Source: Negativicutes bacterium (lineage in GTDB: Bacteria; Bacillota_C; Negativicutes; Sporomusales_B; JARLHX01). From it: DNA of 64,000 bases. Below are positions 10,812 to 18,246 of this stretch, one piece after another; positions within the stretch are counted from its first letter, which is position 1, and each line of letters begins with the position of its first letter. Position numbers and translations under genes: made by a program. Under the pieces are notes generated by a model. That model saw only the letters and a program-made list of their open reading frames with translations, made no database searches and was not told the DNA's origin. Location: the NCBI GenBank assembly GCA_031292035.1, contig JARLHX010000375.1:1-64000 (forward strand), written 5' to 3'.

Positions 10812-11089
10812 AATCTCTGGACGCCAAAATCGAATTAATCGCCTTTCAGGCAGATGACTCTTGTCAGCATGTGACAATCAGTAGTCTTGATGAATGCGGA
10901 AAATGCCAGCAAAAGCCTTGCCTCGACCTCTGCCCCAGCCAGGTTTTTCGTTGGAATTATATTGCCGACGACCCGATACTGGTTTTCTACAAGCAGTGTA
11001 TTGAATGCGGCGCCTGCCGCCTGGTATGCCCCAACATCGTTTTCACCTATCCCCGCGGCGGGTATGGGGTGATCTTCCGTCAGGGTTAA
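10808..11089 (+). CDS. fixX: FixX-like ferredoxin
   Basis: A 93-residue ferredoxin-like partner of FixC. It has two Cys-rich clusters: one around residues 30-42 (CGKC, KPCLDLC) and a clean CxxCxxCxxxCP at about 62-73 (CIECGACRLVCP), which would ligate a [4Fe-4S] cluster; the first cluster is degenerate, as is usual for FixX. It starts inside the end of fixC (4-base overlap), so it is translationally coupled. Its stop overlaps the stop of the convergent minus-strand gene by 4 bases. Confidence 0.9.
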   Translation: MKSLDAKIELIAFQADDSCQHVTISSLDECGKCQQKPCLDLCPSQVFRWNYIADDPILVFYKQCIECGACRLVCPNIVFTYPRGGYGVIFRQG

Positions 11090-11583
11090 TCTTTTCCCAG
11101 CAGAACCGGCGCAAAGCCGATGTCTGACCAAACTTGATTGTATAGCACCCGGAGCAGGCCATCGACCCGTCGGCGCAGCATGCCTTTGATCTCGGTCAGC
11201 GAACGGAAAAACAGCCTGGTGGACGGATGGGCGCTGTTGAGCGCAGCCTGCTGGTAAAACTGGCCTGATTTTTCCACCAGAGCCTGGATCATCCAAATAG
11301 TGGTCAAAGCTGCCAGCGCTTTTTCGCCGAGTGGGCCAATTTGCTGCAATACTTCCTGCCAATCACCATCATTACCCAGTAGTGTCATCGCTTCCACCTC
11401 AGGATAGCGTCCAGTATCGATATTGGTGTACTGGGCCCGATCAAGCAGCAGTTCAAATTCACCCTGGAACTTGCCGACAGCGGCCAAAAAAGGCTGCAGT
11501 TCCCCTGGCGCCTGCCCGGTAGTGGCTTCAATTTCTTGACGGATGCTGGCTTCCAATATCGCAGCACAATGCATTACATTCAT
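11086..11583 (-). CDS. hypothetical alpha-helical protein
   Basis: A 165-residue soluble protein that I do not recognise. It is strongly helical, with Glu/Gln-rich amphipathic stretches and no signal peptide or membrane segment. The helix-rich composition could suit a ferritin-like or four-helix fold, but no clear ExxH metal pairs are visible. The ATG at 11583 has AAGGGAGGG 6 bases upstream; the frame could also open at a TTG two codons earlier. It is convergent with fixX, sharing 4 bases, and lies downstream of the tautomerase gene but separated from it by a terminator. Confidence 0.7.
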   Translation of the reverse strand: MNVMHCAAILEASIRQEIEATTGQAPGELQPFLAAVGKFQGEFELLLDRAQYTNIDTGRYPEVEAMTLLGNDGDWQEVLQQIGPLGEKALAALTTIWMIQALVEKSGQFYQQAALNSAHPSTRLFFRSLTEIKGMLRRRVDGLLRVLYNQVWSDIGFAPVLLGKD

Positions 11584-11603
11584 CTTCAACCCTCCCTTTT
11601 GGC

Positions 11604-11640
11604 CAAAAAACAGCCCATTCCGCTGCCGAAATGGGCTGTT
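11604..11640 (-). terminator. terminator of the tautomerase gene
   Basis: Eleven-bp stem (11609-11619 with 11630-11640) and 10-base loop, followed on the minus strand by a run of Ts. It starts 5 bases after the tautomerase stop. Confidence 0.85.
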
Positions 11641-11644
11641 CGTC

Positions 11645-11830
11645 TTACTTGTCGCTTAAGAGTACGCCGGCTTTGGCAAAATTGGTCCGCGGCAATTCCC
11701 GCATGGTAATCACAACTGCGTCAGGGGGACATTTGAAGACATCCGAAATCACTTGGGTTATTTTCTGCGCCGCTTCCCGCTTCTGCTCCAAAGTGCGCCC
11801 TTCGGCCATATCAATCTGAACATTTGGCAT
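11645..11830 (-). CDS. 4-oxalocrotonate tautomerase family protein
   Basis: A 61-residue tautomerase-superfamily monomer of the 4-oxalocrotonate tautomerase type, which forms hexamers and uses the amino-terminal proline as general base after removal of Met. Pro2 is present (MPNVQIDM), followed by GRTLEQKREAA and the C-terminal strand VVITMRELPRTNFAKAG. The Arg residues expected at the active site are R12 and one of the RELPR pair. The natural substrate is not indicated by the neighbours, and many such proteins are orphan tautomerases. It is a single-gene unit with AAAGGAGG ahead of the ATG and a terminator behind. Confidence 0.9.
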   Translation of the reverse strand: MPNVQIDMAEGRTLEQKREAAQKITQVISDVFKCPPDAVVITMRELPRTNFAKAGVLLSDK

Positions 11831-11967
11831 AATATCGCCTCCTTTATCGTATTTCCTAGTTTATTCGGCATACGGTAAATTATCCCTTCCCTTCTAAGGG
11901 AAATTGTCCCATAATTTTTTTGCCAGCCAAGTCGGGAATGGTTATGTTTATACAGAAAACCCATAAC

Positions 11968-12009
11968 AAAGTAAAAGGTGGTTGACTGATGTCAACCACC
12001 TTTTACTTT
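11968..12009. terminator. bidirectional terminator-like inverted repeat
   Basis: An 18-bp perfect stem (11968-11985 with 11992-12009) with a 6-base loop. It lies 6 bases after the stop of the minus-strand gene at 12015 and 138 bases upstream of the tautomerase. The T-rich arms could terminate in either direction. Confidence 0.75.
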
Positions 12010-12014
12010 ATCCC

Positions 12015-12665
12015 TCACGGCAGCAAAATAGATGTTAAGGTTTTCAGATTGACCCAAGCGCGATATTTGCCGCACAGCGACAGCATGCCGCCCGGCACCG
12101 CCGGTCCGAAAATATTCAGCGCCCCTGTCGTAACAAGGATGGGGGCGGTAATCGTTGCGGTCCCGATTAAAGTCATGCAATCACAGACCTCGCCCAGTTG
12201 CCCGGCGATGACCCAGCCTCCCAGCAGCAGCACGCCACCATTCTGGTCTTTAAATTCCGCCAGTTCATCCAGCAGCCTGCCCTGCTGACGGGCGATGGGG
12301 TAGGGAGTAAATTTGGGAGCCAGGTTCGGATCAATAGGCATAGGGACAGGCGCGAATCCTTCACTCAGCGGCGGAACGACAAATCGCCCCTCCACAGCAG
12401 CTGCAATATCACAAACATCAACAAGCACTTCGCTCAGCGGGATGTCAAGCGGCGCAGGAGTATCATTTGCCGGGTGAAAAAAGGCACTGTTGGCTCCCGG
12501 CACGCCGATGACCGGCAACATGCTGACCACCCAATCGTCCACCCGGCCTATCTGTCCAAAGACCGCCGACCCGTCCAATAGCAAGAGCAAAAAATTATGT
12601 CCCCGCAGATCTCGTAGGGCTCTGCAGAATTCGCGGTTGCAAAAGTGATGTAAACCAGAATCCAT
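12015..12665 (-). CDS. hypothetical protein
   Basis: A 216-residue protein that I cannot assign. It has no signal peptide; it has a short hydrophobic run (NFLLLLLDG) near residue 23, a Pro/Val-rich middle part and a Gly-rich hydrophobic C-terminal third (GGVLLLGGWVIAGQLG, PILVTTGALNIFGPAVPGG). The pattern suggests a beta-rich soluble or membrane-associated domain. The start at 12665 is set by AGGAGG 9 bases upstream; the frame also opens at 12689 but that start would place the ribosome site inside the gene. It is preceded by a ~115-base gap and followed by a strong hairpin terminator, so it is a single-gene transcript. Confidence 0.75.
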   Translation of the reverse strand: MDSGLHHFCNREFCRALRDLRGHNFLLLLLDGSAVFGQIGRVDDWVVSMLPVIGVPGANSAFFHPANDTPAPLDIPLSEVLVDVCDIAAAVEGRFVVPPLSEGFAPVPMPIDPNLAPKFTPYPIARQQGRLLDELAEFKDQNGGVLLLGGWVIAGQLGEVCDCMTLIGTATITAPILVTTGALNIFGPAVPGGMLSLCGKYRAWVNLKTLTSILLP

Positions 12666-12769
12666 TTCATCTAGCCTCCTTTGCGTCACTTATTATAACT
12701 TATGACTGACCAGAAAATCTGTGACAATGGTCAGACAACTGTGACGCCAAGAAATAGCCGGCCAGACAA

Positions 12770-12792
12770 AATAAAAAGCGGCTCAATGCCGC
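12770..12792 (-). terminator. terminator of the first VTT-protein gene
   Basis: GCGGC stem with a short ATTGA-type loop and GCCGC, followed on the minus strand by TTTTTATTTTG. It lies just downstream of the stop at 12804. Confidence 0.75.
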
Positions 12793-12803
12793 GTGATCAC
12801 AAT

Positions 12804-13469
12804 TTATTTTTTTCGGTTTCTTTTTCGCCACCACAGCCAGGCATAGAGAACGATCACCAACAGAATAATAAATATCAGCCGCATCATATTCTCCCCGGCA
12901 TAGACCAGATCATGCCCGAGCAGCACCTTGATGATGACTGGCGGCAGCTTTCCCAAAAAAGTAGCTGTAAAAAAGTCCCAGAAGGAAATGCGGCTGACGG
13001 CAGCCACCGCAGTGATGATCCCCGAGGGCGCGAGCGGCAACAGCCGGGCAATCAACAGAGCCTTGAAACCGTTAGCGGCACTGTAGTCATCCACCTGCTG
13101 CAAATACGCACTTTTACAAATCCAACCGGCCACCGCCCGGCGAAAAAAGTAGCGGGCAAAAACAAACATGCACACCGCACCGATGACTTCACCCATCCAG
13201 GAAATAACCGTCCCCCAGAACAGACCGTAGACAATTCCGGTCGCTCCGGACAAAATCATAAAGGGGAAGACAATGGTAAAGGTCATGATAATAAATAGGC
13301 CAATGGTTACAACTATCCCGGCGGTTCCGAAAGACCGGAGATATTCGGCCAGTGCCGCAATATCTCCGCGTTGGATGATACTATACGCATGCCGGAAAAA
13401 ATCCGGCTGCCACCAATAAATAAGACCGACCAACAGGACAACCGCCAGCCAGCCCAGAAATTTATTCAT
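12804..13469 (-). CDS. TVP38/TMEM64 (VTT-domain) family membrane protein
   Basis: A 221-residue integral membrane protein of the TVP38/TMEM64 (DedA-like, VTT) family; bacterial members are proposed to be lipid or ion handling proteins, but the substrate is not established. A hydrophobic N-terminal segment is followed by the SGATGIVYGLFWG region, the amphipathic FARYFFRRA, and the family signature RLLPLAPSGIITAVAAVSRISFWDF, then a last membrane segment and a basic tail (RKRNRKK). ATG at 13469 follows AAGGGTGA; a GTG three codons upstream is less likely. A second paralogue lies at 53862-54563. Confidence 0.9.
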   Translation of the reverse strand: MNKFLGWLAVVLLVGLIYWWQPDFFRHAYSIIQRGDIAALAEYLRSFGTAGIVVTIGLFIIMTFTIVFPFMILSGATGIVYGLFWGTVISWMGEVIGAVCMFVFARYFFRRAVAGWICKSAYLQQVDDYSAANGFKALLIARLLPLAPSGIITAVAAVSRISFWDFFTATFLGKLPPVIIKVLLGHDLVYAGENMMRLIFIILLVIVLYAWLWWRKRNRKK

Positions 13470-13552
13470 CCGCTTCACCCTTGTACCCGTAAATCCATAC
13501 CCACTTACGGAATAAATATACTAGAATAATCGACAAAAGGCAACCGTTACCC

Positions 13553-13579
13553 CAAAAAGAAAAGCACCCGATTGGGTGC
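13553..13579 (-). terminator. terminator of the small Cys-rich gene
   Basis: GCACCC/GGGTGC stem with an AATC loop, then TTTTCTTTTT on the minus strand, 12 bases after the stop at 13592. Confidence 0.85.
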
Positions 13580-13591
13580 AATCACAGCTTC

Positions 13592-13798
13592 CTAATGCAA
13601 CATCTGCCCGCTTTCCGCCTTATAAATGCGGCATGACCCGCCAAGCCACCGCACACAGTCGGGACAGCGCCGGGCATACGTTTCCGGTTTCACATTAACA
13701 AACGAATAACCATAGCCCATGGCGTTGATAACATGCTCGAACTCCCGGCATTCAGAGGCAATATCCCGGACCTGATCTTCAGAATAATCCTTTTTCAT
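13592..13798 (-). CDS. small cysteine-containing hypothetical protein
   Basis: A 68-residue soluble protein with a predicted helical N-terminal half (EDQVRDIASECREFEHVINAMG) and a C-terminal part with Cys residues in CPDCVRW and GGSC, which could bind a metal. I do not recognise the family. ATG at 13798 has GGTGG 8 bases upstream; an earlier ATG at 13822 gives 8 more residues but has a weaker ribosome site. It has its own terminator and lies downstream of recG, separated from it by ~190 bases that contain a plus-strand terminator. Confidence 0.6.
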   Translation of the reverse strand: MKKDYSEDQVRDIASECREFEHVINAMGYGYSFVNVKPETYARRCPDCVRWLGGSCRIYKAESGQMLH

Positions 13799-13931
13799 GG
13801 CAATGCACCACCATTTCTTCATTTGCCTATAGTGTGCATATTCCAGGTAAAAAATATTTTTTTATTGGCATGTATATTATTTCCCTATATTGCGCAAAAT
13901 GAGAATGTAAATTTTCTCCTCTCCCATAATT

Positions 13932-13958
13932 GGCGGCTACCAGCCGCCGCTTTTTTTT
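13932..13958 (+). terminator. orphan plus-strand terminator
   Basis: A 7-bp GGCGGCT/AGCCGCC stem with a 3-base loop followed by GC and eight Ts, on the plus strand. No plus-strand gene lies upstream for several kilobases, so it may end an unannotated small RNA or antisense transcript arising in 13830-13930. That stretch is AT-rich with no obvious reading frame. Confidence 0.75.
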
Positions 13959-13988
13959 GGGGGTGATCACACGCACTCCAGCGACGCC

Positions 13989-16037
13989 TCAGCTGTTAAA
14001 AATCATCCCGAAATGACCGCCGAAACGCTCGGTGAGGGCCGGCCTGATTGTAGCCAAATATTCGGGGGAGGCAATGGTCTGCTGGGCGGCTCGCCTCGCC
14101 TCAACCAAAACATTCATGTCATTGACGATATCGGCGATTTTTAGGTCGGGAATTCCGTGTTGCCTGGTACCGAAAAACTGGCCAGGTCCCCGCAAGGTGA
14201 GGTCCTTTTCCGCCAAATCAAAGCCATCTTGAACTTTGGCCATGATGGCCAGCCGCTCCTTCGTCTCAGGGTTCTGGCTGTCAGATAATAAAATGCAGTA
14301 AGACTGGTGCTGTCCCCGACCGACCCGGCCCCGCAGCTGGTGAAGCTGAGCCAGGCCGAACCGGTCCGCACCCTCCACCAGCATGACCGAAGCGTTAGGT
14401 ACATTGACGCCGACCTCGATAACCGTTGTTGCCACAAGTACTTGGATTTCACCAGCGTAAAACTCCGTCATAATCTTGTCTTTTTCCTGGGACTTCATTT
14501 TTCCGTGGACAAGTCCGCAGACAATATTTTTAAAATAGGTGCCGCGCAACTGTTCATACATCTGTACTGCCGCCTGGGCCTCAAGTTTCTCTGACTCTTC
14601 GACTAGAGGACACACCACATAGGCCTGGCGGCCGGCAGATACTTCCTTGACGATGAAATTGTATACCCGCTCCCGCATATTGCTGCCGACAGCATAGGTT
14701 TTGATCGGCATACGCCCAGGCGGCAGTTCGCGGATCACCGATACATCGAGATCGCCGTACACCGTCAGCGCCATGGTCCGGGGAATCGGCGTGGCAGTCA
14801 TCACCAGCACGTCAGGCGCAGTCCCCTTGGCCTGCAGGCTGGCACGCTGGCGCACCCCGAAACGGTGCTGTTCGTCGGTCACCACCAGCCCCAGATGCTT
14901 GAACTCCACTTCATCCTGGATCAAGGCATGGGTCCCTATCACCACATCCACCAAACCGTCCCGCAACCGTGACAAAACTTCCTCTTTGGTCCGGCGAGTC
15001 AATTTCCCGGTCAACGCGGCAATGCGGATCCCCTGGGGAGCCAAGAGCTGAGACAACGTATGGCAATGCTGCTCCGCCAGGATTTCGGTGGGCACCATCA
15101 TCGCCCCCTGGTAACCGTTTTCCACTGTTTTGGTCAGGGCAATCGCGGCCACCACCGTCTTGCCGGAACCGACGTCGCCCTGGATCAGGCGCTGCATCGA
15201 GGTCACATCTTCCATATCGGCTTTGACATCCTTGAGTGCCTGCCGCTGGTCGCCGGTGAGAGAAAAGGGAAGCTTGTCCTCAACGCTTTTAACCAGTTGT
15301 CCGTCAGGTGAATGTTTTGTGCCGCCGCTCTGTTTGTTTTTACTTTTCAAATACAACAGACCGCACTGCAAAAGATACAGCTCTTCGAAAACCAGCCGCC
15401 GCCTCGCTGCCGCCAGTGCCGCCGAATCTTCCGGAAAATGAATGTTCTCCAACGCTTTGCGGCGATCCTGCAGGGCAAACTGGCTGATGATGGCCGGCGG
15501 TAAAAATTCCGGAACCGCCCCGTGTACATCCAGCGCCTGCCGAAGCAGCGTCCGCAGCCAGCGCTGGCCGATACTCTCACTGGCCGGATAAACAGGAACA
15601 ATTCTGCCGGTATGCAAAAGATCGGCACCATCGACAACCTCTATTTCCGGGTGGGAAATTTGAATCTGGCCGAAACGATTTTCCACCTTGCCGGTGAGAA
15701 TCAGCTCCATGCCGGCTTTAAACCATTTCTTAATATAAGGCTGGTTGAACCAGACCAGCTGAGCCGATCCACTGTCATCTCTGACGGTAATTTTCGTAAT
15801 GGTCAGACCCCGCCGGGGTTTAGAATCTTGGACCTGAGCCACGCTGGCCCGAAAGGTCTGGACCTCATTATCGGTCAATAACCTGATGGGTTTCAGCTGG
15901 CTGCGGTCCTCATAGCGCCGGGGATAATGCTGCAACAGATCGCCTACGGTAAAGATATTTAACTTTGTCAGCATGGTGGCCTTGGCCGGTCCGACGCCTT
16001 TCATATATTTAATGCTGGCGGACCAGTTTTGCATCAT
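13989..16037 (-). CDS. recG: ATP-dependent DNA helicase RecG
   Basis: A 682-residue branch-migrating helicase that rescues stalled replication forks. It has the N-terminal wedge domain with an OB fold (about residues 60-150), then the superfamily 2 motor with Walker A GDVGSGKT, the DEQH box (VVTDEQHRFGVRQR) and motif III TATPIPR, and the C-terminal helicase half with QLRGRVGRG. The start at 16037 sits 3 bases after a G8 run that serves as ribosome site; a GTG at 16052 would lie inside that run. The next ATG (16034) is equally possible. A long hairpin upstream separates it from the DUF1858 gene. Confidence 0.95.
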   Translation of the reverse strand: MMQNWSASIKYMKGVGPAKATMLTKLNIFTVGDLLQHYPRRYEDRSQLKPIRLLTDNEVQTFRASVAQVQDSKPRRGLTITKITVRDDSGSAQLVWFNQPYIKKWFKAGMELILTGKVENRFGQIQISHPEIEVVDGADLLHTGRIVPVYPASESIGQRWLRTLLRQALDVHGAVPEFLPPAIISQFALQDRRKALENIHFPEDSAALAAARRRLVFEELYLLQCGLLYLKSKNKQSGGTKHSPDGQLVKSVEDKLPFSLTGDQRQALKDVKADMEDVTSMQRLIQGDVGSGKTVVAAIALTKTVENGYQGAMMVPTEILAEQHCHTLSQLLAPQGIRIAALTGKLTRRTKEEVLSRLRDGLVDVVIGTHALIQDEVEFKHLGLVVTDEQHRFGVRQRASLQAKGTAPDVLVMTATPIPRTMALTVYGDLDVSVIRELPPGRMPIKTYAVGSNMRERVYNFIVKEVSAGRQAYVVCPLVEESEKLEAQAAVQMYEQLRGTYFKNIVCGLVHGKMKSQEKDKIMTEFYAGEIQVLVATTVIEVGVNVPNASVMLVEGADRFGLAQLHQLRGRVGRGQHQSYCILLSDSQNPETKERLAIMAKVQDGFDLAEKDLTLRGPGQFFGTRQHGIPDLKIADIVNDMNVLVEARRAAQQTIASPEYLATIRPALTERFGGHFGMIFNS

Positions 16038-16075
16038 TATCCCCCCCCACACCCATCACAGGCAATACTTCAAAC

Positions 16076-16146
16076 TAAAAAGCGAGCGCCGCCCAGCAAT
16101 ACTGATCAAACGCCCCGTTCAAGTAGGCTAGGTACGGCGGGCGCTC
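16076..16146 (-). ncRNA. long-loop hairpin, possible structured RNA or terminator
   Basis: A 7-bp stem GAGCGCC/GGCGCTC (16084-16090 with 16140-16146), extended by further G/C pairs, closes a ~45-base loop; on the minus strand it is followed by CTTTTTAG. It lies between the DUF1858 stop and recG. The loop is large for a simple terminator, so a small structured RNA is possible; I did not recognise a known riboswitch consensus. Confidence 0.4.
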
Positions 16147-16206
16147 AAAAAGCCTCTTGGCGGCGTCATACACACAATCAAAGGCATTTTGAGATCGCTA
16201 CGACTC

Positions 16207-16404
16207 TCAACCCAACTTTTCCAGTTGGCTCAACTCCTGAAGCAATGCGTCGATATCGATCTCATGCATACTGGCAGCGTTTTCAAGTGTCTCGTTGACC
16301 GAGCCCATGCAGCCGATACAGCCCATTCCGTTGCGGGCAAAAATCTCCCGGGCTGCCGGATAGAGCCTGAGGGTCTCGTCAATCGTCGTCGTCTTGGTAA
16401 TCAC
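16207..16404 (-). CDS. DUF1858 domain protein
   Basis: A 65-residue single-domain DUF1858 protein, a small helical domain with a conserved Cys-pair motif often found in or near iron-sulfur and hybrid-cluster proteins. The core is visible: TTTIDETLRLYP, IFARNGMGCIGC (two Cys separated by two residues) and a closing acidic helix. The GTG at 16404 has AGGAGG 8 bases upstream; the frame extends further upstream (to 16485) but without a ribosome site, so the shorter form is chosen. Its exact function is unknown. Confidence 0.85.
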   Translation of the reverse strand: MITKTTTIDETLRLYPAAREIFARNGMGCIGCMGSVNETLENAASMHEIDIDALLQELSQLEKLG

Positions 16405-16501
16405 ACTACCCGCCTCCTGTCGCTGGCTATCATTTCCTACTTCCATATCTATGCCAGATTTCCTCCCGCCGCCACTATTCCGCATTTTATTGTTCCAGGC
16501 C

Positions 16502-16531
16502 TTGCAAACAATGGTGGAATTGTGTTAGAAT
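16502..16531 (+). promoter_or_regulatory. predicted rpmB promoter
   Basis: TTGCAA and TAGAAT boxes separated by 18 bases, ending about 55 bases before the rpmB start. It is a sigma-A-like pattern; not tested. Confidence 0.5.
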
Positions 16532-16586
16532 ATTGCTGTTATCGTAACAAGTATATGTCTTGTTCTTCATCAAAGGAGGTGGAATT

Positions 16587-16778
16587 ATGGCCAATTTGTG
16601 TGAAGTCTGTGGCAAAGGCGAACGGGCCGGAATGAACGTCAGCCACTCGAATCTGAAAACCAAACGGAGCTGGAAGCCGAATATTCAACGCGTCAAAGCC
16701 TTGGTTAAAGGTGAAATACACAAAGTTAATGTTTGCACCCGTTGCCTTCGCAGCGGTAAAATCCAACGTGCGGTTTAA
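16587..16778 (+). CDS. rpmB: 50S ribosomal protein L28
   Basis: A 63-residue ribosomal protein L28. It carries the zinc-binding type Cys pairs, CEVCGKG near the N-terminus and CTRCLRSGKIQRAV at the C-terminus, with the basic middle SNLKTKRSWKPN that is typical of the family. The ATG at 16587 sits directly behind AAAGGAGGTGG, a strong ribosome site. It is a single-gene plus-strand unit between the divergent DUF1858 gene and the convergent hslO, ended by a bidirectional terminator. Confidence 0.96.
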   Translation: MANLCEVCGKGERAGMNVSHSNLKTKRSWKPNIQRVKALVKGEIHKVNVCTRCLRSGKIQRAV

Positions 16779-16825
16779 TTCGCGATAAGGTACGGCGTAA
16801 GCTTAGTGCCTTGTTTTTTTGCCGT

Positions 16826-16860
16826 AAAAATCCCCGTAGTTTATTCTACGGGGATTTTTT
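16826..16860. terminator. bidirectional terminator between rpmB and hslO
   Basis: A 13-bp stem (16827-16839 with 16846-16858) with a 6-base loop, flanked by A-rich and T-rich runs. It serves rpmB on the plus strand and hslO on the minus strand. Confidence 0.9.
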
Positions 16861-16866
16861 ATGTTT

Positions 16867-17727
16867 CTATGCTAAATCATGCAGTTCTTTCAGCCGTTCC
16901 CGACCGACTTGATAGGCTTCGCCGCAGAAATGGCACCGGATTTCGGCCTGCCCCTCTAAAACCAGTTCTGCCAGTTCCTTGCGGCCAAGGCTGACCAGCA
17001 TGGTTTCGATCCGGTCATCAGAACAGTGACAATAGAAGGTAGCCGTTGTCGGCTCAAACACGGTTGCCGGCAAACCGGCAAAAATCCGCTTGAGTATGGC
17101 GCTGGCATCCTCACCCTGGCTGATCAACTCTGATACTGGAGCTAATCCCTCCAAATTCCGTTCCACCTGCGCCAGCACCTCGTCCTCGGCCCCAGGCATA
17201 GCCTGAACCATAAACCCGCCGGCAGCGGCCACCGTCAAATCGGGATTGACCAGCACACCCAGCGCCACGGTAGACGGAGTCTGTTCCGATACCAGGAGAT
17301 AACTGGCGACATCTACGGCTATTTCGCCGCTCACCAGCGGTACACTGCCGGTGAAAGGATGTTTGAGCCCCGTGAAGCGAGTCACATGAATCTGGCCCGG
17401 CCCCACCGCGCCGCCTACATCAAGCTTACCATTATTGAGCGGCAAGTCGACGTGCGGGTTACTGACATACCCTCTGACAAAGCCCTGCGGGGAAGCGTCG
17501 GCGACAACCGCCCCCAGCGCACCTTCCCCCGCGATTCGAACGGTAATTGCTTCTTCTGTTTTCAGATTGGCGGCCAAAAGAAGGGCCGCCGTCATAGTTC
17601 GCCCCAAAGCTGCGGCGGCAACAGGATAGCAGTCGTGACGCCGCCTGGCCTCCTCGCACAAATCGGTGGTTACAGCGGCAAATGCGCGAACTCCGCTTGC
17701 CGTGGCCTTTACTAAATGATCGGCCAT
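16867..17727 (-). CDS. hslO: redox-regulated chaperone Hsp33
   Basis: A 286-residue holdase chaperone that is switched on by oxidation. The C-terminal zinc site is visible as CHC (FYCHCSDDR) and CHFC-like CxxC (IRCHFCGEAY), the redox switch of the family. The N-terminal domain begins DHLVKATASGVRAFAA and includes GRTMTAALLLA and the GPGQIHVTRF region. ATG at 17727 has GGAGG 4-5 bases upstream; the earlier in-frame start would be at 17748. It lies downstream of ribH in the same direction with a ~55-base gap, and may be in the same transcript as the rib genes. Confidence 0.95.
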   Translation of the reverse strand: MADHLVKATASGVRAFAAVTTDLCEEARRRHDCYPVAAAALGRTMTAALLLAANLKTEEAITVRIAGEGALGAVVADASPQGFVRGYVSNPHVDLPLNNGKLDVGGAVGPGQIHVTRFTGLKHPFTGSVPLVSGEIAVDVASYLLVSEQTPSTVALGVLVNPDLTVAAAGGFMVQAMPGAEDEVLAQVERNLEGLAPVSELISQGEDASAILKRIFAGLPATVFEPTTATFYCHCSDDRIETMLVSLGRKELAELVLEGQAEIRCHFCGEAYQVGRERLKELHDLA

Positions 17728-17781
17728 AGTACCTCCTAAAACAAGCAAATCTCTTGCTGCTATTATTTCCTTAAAATAATG

Positions 17782-18243
17782 TTATATAGATTTCAGCAAA
17801 TTGGCCATCTCAATGGCAGCCACTGCCGAGTCAAAGCCCTTGTTCCCGGCTTTTGTTCCAGCCCGCTCCACCGCCTGTTCGATGGTTTCGGTGGTCAACA
17901 CGCCGAAGATGACGGGAATACCGCTGTCCATCGATACATGGGCCACTCCTTTGGATACTTCAGCACACACATAATCAAAGTGAGGAGTGCTGCCGCGGAT
18001 GACTGTGCCCAGACAAATAATCGCGTCGTATTTTTTGCTTGCCGCCAGCTTCTGGGCGACCAGGGGAATTTCAAATGCTCCGGGAACCCAGGCCAGTTCA
18101 ATATTTTCTTCTGCCACCCCATGACGCTTCAGGGCGTCCATGGCTCCGCCCACCAGTTTACTGGTAATAAATTCGTTGAACCGTGCTGAGATAACCGCGA
18201 ACTTCAAGCCTTCGGCCAATAATTGTCCTTCATATGTTTTCAT
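17782..18243 (-). CDS. ribH: 6,7-dimethyl-8-ribityllumazine synthase
   Basis: A 153-residue lumazine synthase, the penultimate step of riboflavin synthesis, which forms icosahedral or pentameric assemblies. It has [32 protein letters not shown] and [14 protein letters not shown] with the conserved catalytic His. It is the last gene of ribD-ribE-ribBA-ribH: its ribosome site GGGGAGG lies in the final codons of ribBA and its ATG follows the ribBA stop by only 3 bases. Confidence 0.97.
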   Translation of the reverse strand: MKTYEGQLLAEGLKFAVISARFNEFITSKLVGGAMDALKRHGVAEENIELAWVPGAFEIPLVAQKLAASKKYDAIICLGTVIRGSTPHFDYVCAEVSKGVAHVSMDSGIPVIFGVLTTETIEQAVERAGTKAGNKGFDSAVAAIEMANLLKSI

Positions 18244-18246
18244 CGT

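Noticed and set aside
11758..11964. A 68-codon minus-strand frame overlapping the tautomerase
   Set aside because: Overlaps a well-supported tautomerase gene in another frame and looks like chance coding.
16405..16485. A longer start for the DUF1858 protein
   Set aside because: The shorter start at GTG 16404 has an AGGAGG 8 bases upstream; the longer version lacks one and adds an unrelated basic tail.
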